A stretch of DNA of 21,360 nucleotides from Syntrophorhabdus sp. GTDB lineage: Bacteria > Desulfobacterota > BSN033 > UBA1163. How positions within the stretch are numbered: position 1 is the stretch's first letter; each line of letters opens with the position of its first letter. The notes under the pieces were generated by a model. It had not been told where the DNA came from. It did no database searches and saw only the letters and a program-made list of their open reading frames with translations. The position numbers were made by a program, and so were the translations under genes. The stretch spans positions 1-21,360 of the forward strand of contig DYHU01000028.1 in assembly GCA_020724025.1 (NCBI GenBank). Reading direction: 5' to 3'. Of this stretch, positions 14,353 through 21,360 are shown in pieces.

Positions 14353-14379
14353 GGGCAAGAGGGTGGACGACTCTCGCCC
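14353..14379 (+). other. Short stem-loop before the Cache-HAMP gene
   Basis: GGGC (14353-14356) and AGAG (14358-14361) pair with CTCT (14371-14374) and GCCC (14376-14379) around one A-C mismatch and a 9-nt loop. It lies in the 55-nt gap and is followed by AAAGGAGG, the ribosome-binding site. No U-tract follows, so termination is unlikely. Confidence 0.35.
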
Positions 14380-14396
14380 CTTAAAAGGAGGTCTTT

Positions 14397-15356
14397 ATGG
14401 CGGAAAAAAAGAAAGTCAGATTTGGCCTGCTGCCGAAACTGGTGCTCGGAGTTTTTATCCCGATTCTGGTTGCCTTTGCCATCATCGGGAGTTTGGTCTT
14501 CTATAGCTGGGATCTGGGGGAATACCGGTTTACCAGCATCAAAGACATCGGATCGGAAAGTTTAAAGGAACTGAGCGTCACCTCCACGAAGGAATCGAAG
14601 TCCTCTCTGGACAGAATGGGAGAGAAAATCATCCGGGAGAAGGCCATCGATGTGGCCGCCCAGATGGAGATCTTTATCAAATCCCGTCCTCCCAAAATGA
14701 AGAGGGAAGAGGTATTGAAAGATCCCTGGTTGAAAGAGATTGCTGTCCAGAAGGTGGGAGAGACGGGCTATACGGCTGTCCATGATACGAATGCAATCAA
14801 CCACTTTCATGTCAATCCCCAGATCGTCGGGACGGACTTGCATCAACTTTCCGGCAGGTTCCCTGCCTTCTGGAAGATTCTGGATGCGAGCCTGAAAGGC
14901 CCTGCCTCCGGTTATTATGACTGGAAGGACGCGGATGGGAAGATCCGGCCAAAATATATGTATCTTGCGCCGGTCAAAGGGACGGACCTCATCGTGGCGG
15001 CGACCACTTACATCGACGAATTTTCAAAACCTTCAAAAGCGATTGAAGCTAAGATGAAAGACATCGAGAGAAGATATTTGGAGGAGTATGAGGGCAGGAT
15101 GAAGATATTTTATGCCGTCATCCTCTGTGTTGTTCTCATTCTGCTGGTGAGGATCTTCTTCTACGCCCGTTCGGTGATCAAACCCATTCTCCACCTCGCA
15201 GAAGTGGCGGACAAGATCAGCATGGGAGAACTGGATACCCCGGTTGAGGTGAATGCGAAAGGAGAGGTGGCGGTTCTGGCCGAATCGATTGAGAGGATGC
15301 AGACGAGCGTCAAGGCCGCCATCGAGCGATTGCAAAAAAGGAAGGAAGGTAAATGA
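14397..15356 (+). CDS. Cache-HAMP membrane sensor lacking an output domain
   Basis: The 319-residue protein has a transmembrane helix at about 13-36 and a periplasmic region at 40-235. The end of that region, SGYYDWKDADGKIRPKYMYL and TDLIVAATTYIDEF, is typical of Cache sensor domains. A second transmembrane helix (about 237-256) and a HAMP linker (about 258-311; ARSVIKPILHLAEVADKISMGELDTPV) follow. The protein then ends after a short basic tail, with no methyl-accepting, kinase, cyclase or phosphatase domain. AAAGGAGG lies 6 nt before the ATG. The next gene overlaps its stop codon (ATGA). It therefore probably signals by contact with its DUF4388 neighbours, perhaps in response to a small organic acid, which Cache domains often bind. 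That mode of signalling is inferred. Confidence 0.85.
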   Translation: MAEKKKVRFGLLPKLVLGVFIPILVAFAIIGSLVFYSWDLGEYRFTSIKDIGSESLKELSVTSTKESKSSLDRMGEKIIREKAIDVAAQMEIFIKSRPPKMKREEVLKDPWLKEIAVQKVGETGYTAVHDTNAINHFHVNPQIVGTDLHQLSGRFPAFWKILDASLKGPASGYYDWKDADGKIRPKYMYLAPVKGTDLIVAATTYIDEFSKPSKAIEAKMKDIERRYLEEYEGRMKIFYAVILCVVLILLVRIFFYARSVIKPILHLAEVADKISMGELDTPVEVNAKGEVAVLAESIERMQTSVKAAIERLQKRKEGK

Positions 15357-16432
15357 TGATGATCTTCCCGAGGGGAGAGGTCGTCCATAAAAATTTATCG
15401 ACCGCCTATACCGATCTTTCTGCATTGCTCGCCACCCTGAAATTGGAGGATTTCTGCGGAACCATCGAGATCGAGTTTCCCGAGGCGAGAGGGTTTCTCT
15501 TCATCGAATCCGGAGAGGTCGTCAACGGGGAGATCCGAACAGGAGGGAACTCCGGAAGGGTTGTCGGACAGGAGGCTGCCCGGACCCTTCTCAGCCTTTC
15601 AAAACAGAAGGAAGGGGTTCTCAGTATTTACCGGTTACTCCCCGAGCAGGTTGCCCTCATCGCCAAAAACCTCAACCAAGAGATACTCTTCAAAAGTCTC
15701 TCAACCCATTTTGTCCATCTCGATCAATTCCTCCTGAAATTGAAGGAGGAGAGGCATACCGGCTTTATCGAAGTGATGACCAAAGAACATCACCCCATGG
15801 GCGTCCTCTTCATTGAAGGAGGAGAACCGGTGGAGATGTTTGCCACCCCGAAGACAGGACCTTCGGTCTTCGGTCGCATGTCCATTCCCATCTTCATCCA
15901 AAACGCCACCCAACAGGGCGCCTTTTTTAATGTTTACGGAAAAAAGGGACACTCCCCTCAAGTTGAGGAGATCATGAAAGATAAGGGAGAGGATGTTCTA
16001 CCGGACGGAGAAAGGGGAGAATCGACAGAAAGAGAAGAGGGCTTCAAGGAGATTCTCCTCCTCTTTCAGGAGTTTCTTTCCGGGGCGGAGAGATTGGTGG
16101 ACAGCCTTTCTTCCGGAGGAACCTTCAAAAAGGCATTCAAGAAGGCACTGATCGAAAAGTCGGAGGAGTTTGATTTCCTGGATCCCTTTGCCGGTGAATT
16201 CGAATATGGGAATGGAACGATCCGGTTCACAGGGGAGACTGGAAAGGAAGATTTTGCGAAGGGTATCGTCGAATGTTTCCGTGTCGCCCTTTCCCATTTT
16301 GAGAAAGAATGGCCCAGGGAGAAGATGGTCTCCTTAAAATTAAAAGCCGGGATCGAGTCCTTTATAGAACATCACAGGGAAGCATTGAAGCGCTGGGAGG
16401 CAGAAGAAATATTTTCTATACTGCTCAAGTAA
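15353..16432 (+). CDS. Tandem DUF4388-like signalling protein
   Basis: The 359-residue cytoplasmic protein contains two internally similar DUF4388-like units. The first (about residues 17-100) has LSALLATLKLEDFCGTIEI and GFLFIESGEVVNGEIRTG. The second (about 117-200) has LDQFLLKLKEERHTGFIEV and GVLFIEGGEPVEMFATPKTG. An acidic linker (about 208-230) joins them to a C-terminal domain containing FDFLDPFAGEFEYGNGTIRFTGE (274-296) and several helices. The first ATG overlaps the sensor's TGA as ATGA, and two further ATGs follow at once. GGAAGG lies just upstream. Translational coupling to the sensor and homology to the first gene of the module imply a common signalling complex. I do not know a characterised relative. 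Confidence 0.75.
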   Translation: MMMIFPRGEVVHKNLSTAYTDLSALLATLKLEDFCGTIEIEFPEARGFLFIESGEVVNGEIRTGGNSGRVVGQEAARTLLSLSKQKEGVLSIYRLLPEQVALIAKNLNQEILFKSLSTHFVHLDQFLLKLKEERHTGFIEVMTKEHHPMGVLFIEGGEPVEMFATPKTGPSVFGRMSIPIFIQNATQQGAFFNVYGKKGHSPQVEEIMKDKGEDVLPDGERGESTEREEGFKEILLLFQEFLSGAERLVDSLSSGGTFKKAFKKALIEKSEEFDFLDPFAGEFEYGNGTIRFTGETGKEDFAKGIVECFRVALSHFEKEWPREKMVSLKLKAGIESFIEHHREALKRWEAEEIFSILLK

Positions 16433-16457
16433 TCCAAGCGCAATAAATAATTTAACC

Positions 16458-16523
16458 TGTAAAGGGCAAGGCTTAAGTCCCGCCATGGCGGGACTTTAAG
16501 CAACCCTAAAGGGTTGCCCTACA
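16458..16523. repeat. MITE-like palindromic repeat acting as a bidirectional terminator
   Basis: The ends TGTAAAGGGCAA (16458-16469) and TTGCCCTACA (16514-16523) are near-perfect inverted repeats. Inside are a perfect hairpin, AAGTCCCGCC-AT-GGCGGGACTT (16475-16496), and a second, GCAACCCT-AA-AGGGTTGC (16500-16517), which competes with the outer arms. It lies between two convergent genes and can fold in both transcripts. U-rich tracts are short, so termination strength is uncertain. Confidence 0.6.
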
Positions 16524-16551
16524 AAATATTTAATGCGTTTGTAATGAAACC

Positions 16552-17853
16552 TCATTTTATCAGACCGGGCAAAATGAGAGCAATTTTAGGGAAAGCCATT
16601 AATATGCCGGTATTAATCATGATGGCTACAAGGAATGGGAAAATACCTTTAAAAATAGTTTCCAAAGGCACCTCTGGCGCTATCCCTTTAATGACATAGA
16701 CATTGACCCCAACAGGCGGAGTGATGACGCCCATCTCGCTGACCAAAACAATAATAACGCCAAACCAAATCGGATCAAATCCAAGGCGTACGACGACCGG
16801 AAAGATGACAGGGACAGTCAGGACGACCAGAGCCATGGCATCCATGAAGCAGCCGCCTATAAGATAAATAAAAACGATCACTCCCATGATGGCCATGGGA
16901 GGCAAGGGGAGTCCTCCAACCCAATCCGCCAAAATAAAAGGAATGGTAGAAACAGCCATGAAATGGCCAAATACGGTGGCGCCTGCAATGACACAGAGGA
17001 CCATGCAAGAAGTTCGCAATCCATCCTTTGTGCACTCAATAAATACTCGCCAGCTCAACTGTCGCCTCACCAGGCCGATAGCCAGAGCGCCCGCTGCTCC
17101 AACCCCTCCTGCTTGAGTGGGGGTGAACCAGCCGAAGAACAGCCCTCCGATCACCAGGCCGAATAGAATGAGGGCTTCACCAATTCCTGTTAAAGCCCTT
17201 GCCTTCTCTTTGAAGTTGGTAGAAGCCCCAGCCGGAGCACAAGATGGGTCATACCAGCAAATTAACCCTACGGTTAAAATGAAAAGGAAAGTGAGGATGA
17301 TCCCTGGGAGGATGCCTGCTACAAAGAGTTTGCCGATGGACTGCTCTGTAATAATCCCATAGACAAGAAAGATGGTGCTCGGGGGGATGAGAATCCCAAG
17401 CGTGCCGGCGCTGGCCACGCAACCCGTGGCAAGAGTGTCATTATATTTGTATCGTTTCATCTCTGGAAGGGCGATCTTGCCGATGGTGGCGGCTGTCGCC
17501 GATGTGGATCCACAGATGGCCGCAAAGAAGCCACAGGATACGACCGTGGCCATGGTCAGTCCTCCCCGCAGATTTCCGAGAACCGTATAAGCCGCATCAT
17601 AAAGTCTTTTGCCGATTCCTGATGCAAAAGCAAACGAGCCCATGAGGATAAACATCGGGATCGCGCTCAAAGGGAAGTTGGAAAATTGTTCAAAGATATC
17701 CCGGGCCAAAAGTTTGAATCCCGCTTTAAAAGAGCCCAGGTATGAGAATCCGAGAAACCCGACAAAGGCCATGGCAAAGGCAACCGGCATTCGGAGGAGA
17801 AAGAGAAGGACGAGCAAAATGATGCCAATGATACCTACATTAACTGGATCCAT
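16552..17853 (-). CDS. dctM: TRAP transporter large permease 3 (DctM family)
   Basis: The 433-residue multi-span protein has DctM signatures: LRMPVAFAMAFVGFLGF, SAIPMFILMGSFAFASGIG, AAICGSTSATAATIGKIALPEM, GILIPPSTIFLVYG, GWFTPTQAGGVGAAGAL and GVITPPVGVNVYVIKG. It is more distant from the other two permeases than they are from each other. Its start overlaps the end of the small permease by 14 nt, with GAGGTAG upstream, so the two are translationally coupled. It completes a conventional P-Q-M operon placed downstream of an AMP ligase on the minus strand. Confidence 0.93.
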   Translation of the reverse strand: MDPVNVGIIGIILLVLLFLLRMPVAFAMAFVGFLGFSYLGSFKAGFKLLARDIFEQFSNFPLSAIPMFILMGSFAFASGIGKRLYDAAYTVLGNLRGGLTMATVVSCGFFAAICGSTSATAATIGKIALPEMKRYKYNDTLATGCVASAGTLGILIPPSTIFLVYGIITEQSIGKLFVAGILPGIILTFLFILTVGLICWYDPSCAPAGASTNFKEKARALTGIGEALILFGLVIGGLFFGWFTPTQAGGVGAAGALAIGLVRRQLSWRVFIECTKDGLRTSCMVLCVIAGATVFGHFMAVSTIPFILADWVGGLPLPPMAIMGVIVFIYLIGGCFMDAMALVVLTVPVIFPVVVRLGFDPIWFGVIIVLVSEMGVITPPVGVNVYVIKGIAPEVPLETIFKGIFPFLVAIMINTGILMAFPKIALILPGLIK

Positions 17854-18373
17854 TTTTTACTACCTCAGATAGGGATTTCAGGACCTCGACCAAGAAAGCC
17901 AAACAGACTGGAATGCAACAGAATGCAATGAGGTAGGCGAAAGGAAAGAAGGGAATGTGTGAGGTGGATCCGATCTCCCCGGCTTTTCGAAGGGAGTGAC
18001 CATATAGGTAGCTCTGCCAGAGGAGCAAAACGAATATCATCAGTGACAGAAAAGAACTAAAACTGTTGATTGTTCCACGAATACGCTTTGGAAATCTCAT
18101 GACAATAAATTCGACCCGGATGTGTCGGTTAAGAAGAAGGGTAAAGGCTATGGCAGGGGCGATGGCAACAATTTGAGCAAACCCAATGACTTCAGTTGCA
18201 CCCGGGACAGGCCATAAAAAAAGCTTTGCCCCAACGACATCAATAAAATTGATCAGAAACATCAGGAGAATACCCGCGACCCCTAACCACTCGAGGTAGC
18301 TACTGGATGATCTTGTAAATTTATCCAATTGGTTTAACCCTTTCTTAAAATCCATTCCCATTTTCCCCCTCAT
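17840..18373 (-). CDS. dctQ: TRAP transporter small permease 3 (DctQ family)
   Basis: A protein of about 177 residues with four hydrophobic helices and DctQ features (INFIDVVGAKLFLWPVPGATEVIGFAQIVAI, followed by NRHIRVEFIVMRFPKRIRG). Four in-frame ATGs occur near the 5' end (18379, 18373, 18361, 18355). I prefer 18373 because GGGGGAGGA ends 6 nt before it, whereas that site abuts 18379. The ribosome-binding site lies in one arm of a hairpin (see 18377-18406), so translation of this gene may be controlled by RNA structure. Confidence 0.85.
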   Translation of the reverse strand: MRGKMGMDFKKGLNQLDKFTRSSSSYLEWLGVAGILLMFLINFIDVVGAKLFLWPVPGATEVIGFAQIVAIAPAIAFTLLLNRHIRVEFIVMRFPKRIRGTINSFSSFLSLMIFVLLLWQSYLYGHSLRKAGEIGSTSHIPFFPFAYLIAFCCIPVCLAFLVEVLKSLSEVVKNGSS

Positions 18374-18376
18374 CCA

Positions 18377-18406
18377 CATTCCTCCCCCTTTGCAGGAGGA
18401 GGAATG
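18377..18406 (-). promoter_or_regulatory. Hairpin sequestering the dctQ3 ribosome-binding site
   Basis: CATTCCTCC (18377-18385) and GGAGGAATG (18398-18406) are perfectly complementary, and the loop contains further C/G-rich pairing. In the minus-strand mRNA the 3' arm is the Shine-Dalgarno region of dctQ3 plus the upstream ATG. The element resembles the first stem of the repeat at 9907-9931, so it may be a captured dispersed repeat now serving as a translational control. Confidence 0.5.
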
Positions 18407-18423
18407 TTACAAGAATAATATCA

Positions 18424-19491
18424 TCACTTGGCACGAACCTCTGAAGGACCGGTGGATGATTTGACCCCCAACTCTTTTTGCTTCTTTGTCCAGTACTCTG
18501 TTCGCATCTTGGCATAATTAATCAATTCTCTGGTTTCCTTTTCGGGGTACCCTGCCGCGACCATCGATTTTACATATTTATCTAAAACCGGCTCAACCGC
18601 ATCCTTCCATTTCTTGATCTCTTCACGTGGGAGCTCAATAAACTTTAATCCTTTTTCTATGCCTAACTGTTTTCCATCAATATCTATTTCGTTCCACATC
18701 GTTGCCAATTTTTCTTCGAAAGGATATTCATTGAAAACCTTCTGGATGGCTGGGGGGAGCTTATTCCAGGTATCTTTGTTCATCACCAGATAGAAGGTGT
18801 AGACTTGACCGATAGGCCAGCATTCCGTGACATACTTGGTGACCTCGGCCAATCGAAAGGCTCGAAGGGTCTCCATAGGGATCATCAGTCCATCAATGAC
18901 CTTCTTTTGAACCGCCTCATAGGATTCTGGCATAGGAATGGATCGAGGCGTTCCGCCCAAGGCGCTCACGACCTCGGCAATAAAACCGAGACCCCTCAAT
19001 GTCATCCCTTTGAGGTCCTCCATTTTATTGACCGGCTTTGTTGCCGAAAGAACCACATTGACAGGGCTGGTATGCATGGAAAGTACATGGACTTTATCCC
19101 ATTCCTTTGGCTTGAATTGCCTATAGAAGTCGTTAGCGACACGATTAGCAACCCAGGCATTCGGAAAGCCAAGAGGAAGGTCAAGAGCCTCGGTCATTCG
19201 AAAACGGCCAAAAGTGTAGCCGATATTTGAAAAACCAATGTCTGCAATCCCCTCAACGACCCCGTCATATATCTTGGCAGGAGTAAGCAGGGTGCCTGCA
19301 GGGAAATAACGAATCTTCAACTGACCACCTGACCGGGCCTCAAGATCCTTAATAAATTCTTCACAGATTTTAGATTGCCGAGCCGGCACTGGGAAAAAGT
19401 TGCTGAATTTTAGTTCAATGGCCCCCCAAACCATTGAAGGCGCCACCATGGCCAATAATACCAGACAAACCCAAATCGCTTTCTTTCCCAT
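18424..19491 (-). CDS. dctP: TRAP transporter substrate-binding protein 3 (DctP family)
   Basis: The 355-residue periplasmic protein has a signal peptide ending near VWGA (residues 21-24). It has the classic DctP course: ARSGGQLKIRYFPAGTL (52-68), GIADIGFSNIGYTFGRFRMTEALDLPLGFP (about 81-110), LKGMTLRG with carboxylate-binding Arg166, and a long helical C-terminal tail (EYWTKKQKELGV). GGAGG lies just before the ATG. It differs clearly from the two binding proteins on the plus strand, lacking the GYGWP motif, so it should recognise another ligand. Its place between an aryl-acid-type ligase and its own permease suggests that it collects an acid that the ligase then activates. Confidence 0.92.
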   Translation of the reverse strand: MGKKAIWVCLVLLAMVAPSMVWGAIELKFSNFFPVPARQSKICEEFIKDLEARSGGQLKIRYFPAGTLLTPAKIYDGVVEGIADIGFSNIGYTFGRFRMTEALDLPLGFPNAWVANRVANDFYRQFKPKEWDKVHVLSMHTSPVNVVLSATKPVNKMEDLKGMTLRGLGFIAEVVSALGGTPRSIPMPESYEAVQKKVIDGLMIPMETLRAFRLAEVTKYVTECWPIGQVYTFYLVMNKDTWNKLPPAIQKVFNEYPFEEKLATMWNEIDIDGKQLGIEKGLKFIELPREEIKKWKDAVEPVLDKYVKSMVAAGYPEKETRELINYAKMRTEYWTKKQKELGVKSSTGPSEVRAK

Positions 19492-19525
19492 ATGAATTTA
19501 CCTCCTGTTTGAAATGGAAAAAAAA

Positions 19526-19597
19526 TTAAATTCTTGACGCCCTTCCTCTTTCTTTAACAGAATGGTTCATCGATTCAAATTTTTTGACAGACTTCAT
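19526..19597 (-). CDS. Possible 23-residue small protein or leader peptide
   Basis: In the 134-nt gap between the ligase and dctP3, ATG at 19597 opens 23 codons ending in TAA at 19526-19528. It is preceded by AGGAGGT (19601-19607), one of the strongest ribosome-binding sites in the window. The peptide is basic (several Lys and Arg), has no membrane segment and starts MKSVKKFESM. The complementary 8-mers TCTTGACG (19532-19539) and CGTCAAGA (19610-19617) flank it, so the RNA can close into a long hairpin around the ORF. It may be a leader peptide controlling dctP3 or simply a spacer. No homologue is known to me. Confidence 0.4.
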   Translation of the reverse strand: MKSVKKFESMNHSVKERGRASRI

Positions 19598-19625
19598 TTC
19601 ACCTCCTTTCGTCAAGAGCTTGTAT

Positions 19626-21299
19626 TTAGATCTTCCCTTCCTTCTTCAGTTTTTCGATAATCTCCTCCTTCAGGCGTTTTTTATCAACTTTTCCTACATT
19701 CGTCAAGGGCATCTCTTCGAGGACCTCCATCCGTTCGGGAAGGAAGATCACCGAAGTCTTCTTATCCTTGAGATAGGAGAGGATCTCTTCGAAGGAGACC
19801 GTCATTCCCTGTTTCGGTTTGATGAAAGCACAAACCCGTTCCCCGAGGATCGGGTCCGGCATGGCCACCGCAGCGACCTGTTCCACCTTGGGATGGCTGA
19901 TGATCAGCTCCTCCACTTCCTTGGCGCTGATATTTTCTCCTCCGCGGATGATGATGTCTTTCTTTCGGCCTGTAAGGATCAGACGGCCTTCCCGATCAAA
20001 TTTGGCAATATCTCCCGTCCGATAAAACCCGTCCGGGGTTAATACGTCCCTATTTTCAACCTCTGACTTGTAGTAACCTCGAAAGATCGTTGGCCCCCTC
20101 GCCACCAACTCCCCTTCTTCTCCATGAGGAAGTTCGTTCCCATCCGAATCGATCACTTTGTACTCGTCGTAGGGGCAGATCGGCCACCCGACAGTGTGAA
20201 AAACGGCCTCCTCCGGGTCATCATATCTCGTCTGAGTGCACGGTCCCTCTGAACTGCCATAGACATTAAAAAATTTACACTTCAACTTATCGTAAATTTT
20301 CCGGATCACCTCAGGGGGCATATGAGAGCCGCCGGTTCCGATCACCTGGAGCGATGAAATATCGTATCGATCCAGTTCCTGAGAATCGATGATCTGTTGA
20401 ACCTGGGCCACAGCGAGGATCGTCGTTGTCACCCTCTCCTTTTCAATCGCTTCAAGAATCTCCCTCGGTCGAGTGGAAGAAATCATCACCACTTTCCCAC
20501 CCGTGAGAAAAGCGGGATTCAGAGAAACCTCAATGGCCATATTGTGGGTGATGGGGGTGGCAATGAGAGTAATATCGCGAGGGCTTCGTTCCCAGACCTT
20601 TGACCGATATTCCACATTGCAAAGCCAATCATTATGGGTTCTCGGGACAAGTTTGGGGAGACCCGTTGTCCCTCCTGTAGGCATCAAATGGCAGATTTCA
20701 TCGGGATCGGGGCGAAAAGACTGGAGGTGATCTTTCGGATATCGGAGCAAATCAACCTTTTTTAAAAGGGCGTTAAAAGGGATCGTTTCTTCGGGGAAGG
20801 GTTCGTCCTCCTTTCCCATGGATTCAATCACGAGGATATGTTTGAGAGAGGAGGGTTGAGACCGAAGGGCTTCGATCATCGGTTTATATTCTATCTTTTC
20901 AAACCGAAAAGGAACGATCCATGCCTTTGCCTCGGTGATCTTAAAAAAATGTTCAATTTCCCTTTGAGAGAATCGAGGAATGCACATGACGGGGATAGCG
21001 CCGATTTTATGAAGACCGTAGTAAGCAAAGACAAACTCCGCCCAATTTGGAATCTGGAGTAGAACTCGATCCAGTTTCTGAATGCCTAATTCGAGGAAGG
21101 CCAGGGCAGCTCGGTCTGTCTGCTTCCGGAGTTGACGGTAAGTCAACCTGACCTCCCCTGCCACAAGCGCTTCCTTATTTGGGTGGAGGTCACAGGTTCG
21201 ATCCAACATCTCCCCCAAGGGAATTCCTAACCACCACCGTTTTCTGCGGTAGAGGTCCGCCCATTCCTTTGGAAATGGATTGGCTCCCTCGATCACCAT
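19626..21299 (-). CDS. AMP-dependent acid-CoA ligase, aryl-acid (EntE/DhbE-like) type
   Basis: The 557-residue adenylate-forming enzyme has all core motifs. P-loop TGGTTGLPK is at 208-216, followed by LVPRTHNDW, which closely resembles EntE/DhbE. TPITHN is at 248-253, YGSSEG at 347-352, YRTGD at 426-430 and hinge GRKKDIIIRGGENI at 444-457. The catalytic lysine is Lys537 in NVGKVDKK. It activates a carboxylic acid to an acyl-adenylate and then most likely a CoA thioester. The EntE-like P-loop neighbourhood and the His-Asn of motif 4 hint at an aromatic acid. No carrier-protein or siderophore genes accompany it, so catabolic acyl-CoA formation is more likely than siderophore synthesis. GGAGAG lies 6 nt before the ATG. 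It leads an operon with the third TRAP system. Confidence 0.9.
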   Translation of the reverse strand: MVIEGANPFPKEWADLYRRKRWWLGIPLGEMLDRTCDLHPNKEALVAGEVRLTYRQLRKQTDRAALAFLELGIQKLDRVLLQIPNWAEFVFAYYGLHKIGAIPVMCIPRFSQREIEHFFKITEAKAWIVPFRFEKIEYKPMIEALRSQPSSLKHILVIESMGKEDEPFPEETIPFNALLKKVDLLRYPKDHLQSFRPDPDEICHLMPTGGTTGLPKLVPRTHNDWLCNVEYRSKVWERSPRDITLIATPITHNMAIEVSLNPAFLTGGKVVMISSTRPREILEAIEKERVTTTILAVAQVQQIIDSQELDRYDISSLQVIGTGGSHMPPEVIRKIYDKLKCKFFNVYGSSEGPCTQTRYDDPEEAVFHTVGWPICPYDEYKVIDSDGNELPHGEEGELVARGPTIFRGYYKSEVENRDVLTPDGFYRTGDIAKFDREGRLILTGRKKDIIIRGGENISAKEVEELIISHPKVEQVAAVAMPDPILGERVCAFIKPKQGMTVSFEEILSYLKDKKTSVIFLPERMEVLEEMPLTNVGKVDKKRLKEEIIEKLKKEGKI

Positions 21300-21360
21300 C
21301 GCGCTCTCTCCAATAGAGGAAAAGGTTTTTTTTGAGAAACAAAAGAAATAATAATTTTAA

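Noticed and set aside
1..21360. CRISPR arrays, tRNA/rRNA genes, transposases, integrases, prophage or toxin-antitoxin genes
   Set aside because: No regularly spaced direct repeats with unique spacers, no RNA-gene-like cloverleaf with conserved tRNA bases, and no mobile-element proteins were seen.

Overview
This looks like a chromosomal segment from an anaerobic, moderately GC-balanced Gram-negative bacterium, most likely a Desulfobacterota ('deltaproteobacterial') aromatic- or organic-acid degrader. The reasons are a ferredoxin-type 2-oxoacid dehydrogenase, three TRAP transporters, a sigma-54 promoter, DUF4388/PatA-like signalling proteins and palindromic intergenic repeats. Assignment to a genus is not possible from the sequence alone.

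Layout. (1) Positions 1-870: the 5' part of a LarA-like (DUF2088) nickel hydroxyacid racemase homologue on the minus strand, cut by the window edge. It is divergent from a GntR/FCD regulator, with face-to-face promoters and a canonical FadR-type operator between them. (2) 871-6208: gntR followed by five tightly packed genes in the order gamma, delta, alpha, FAD subunit, beta. This order and the domain content match the phenylglyoxylate:NAD+ oxidoreductase operon padEFGHI of denitrifying aromatic degraders. (3) 6271-12452: two TRAP transporters arranged P1-Q1-M1-Q2-M2-P2. The two binding proteins resemble each other, which suggests an old cassette duplication. An intrinsic terminator follows at 12607-12632. 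(4) 12697-16432: a secreted protein of unknown function, then a three-gene module (DUF4388 + winged helix; Cache-HAMP membrane sensor with no output domain; tandem DUF4388 protein) preceded by a near-consensus sigma-54 promoter. (5) 16433-16551: a palindromic repeat/terminator between convergent genes. (6) 16552-21299, minus strand: an aryl-acid-type AMP ligase, a possible 23-residue small ORF, and a third TRAP system (P-Q-M).

How the parts may work together (inference): TRAP permeases bring in aromatic or 2-hydroxy/2-oxo acids. The LarA homologue could interconvert hydroxyacid stereoisomers. The Pad-type complex oxidatively decarboxylates a 2-oxoacid, possibly phenylglyoxylate, to an acyl-CoA such as benzoyl-CoA, and passes electrons through ferredoxin-like clusters and FAD to NAD+. 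The ligase activates free (aryl) acids to CoA thioesters. All routes would converge on acyl-/aroyl-CoA. No dehydrogenase that would make the 2-oxoacid is visible in the window. The substrate assignment rests on gene order and family resemblance, not on proof.

No stretch longer than about 245 bases lacks a gene. I saw no tRNA, rRNA, CRISPR array, transposase or integrase.
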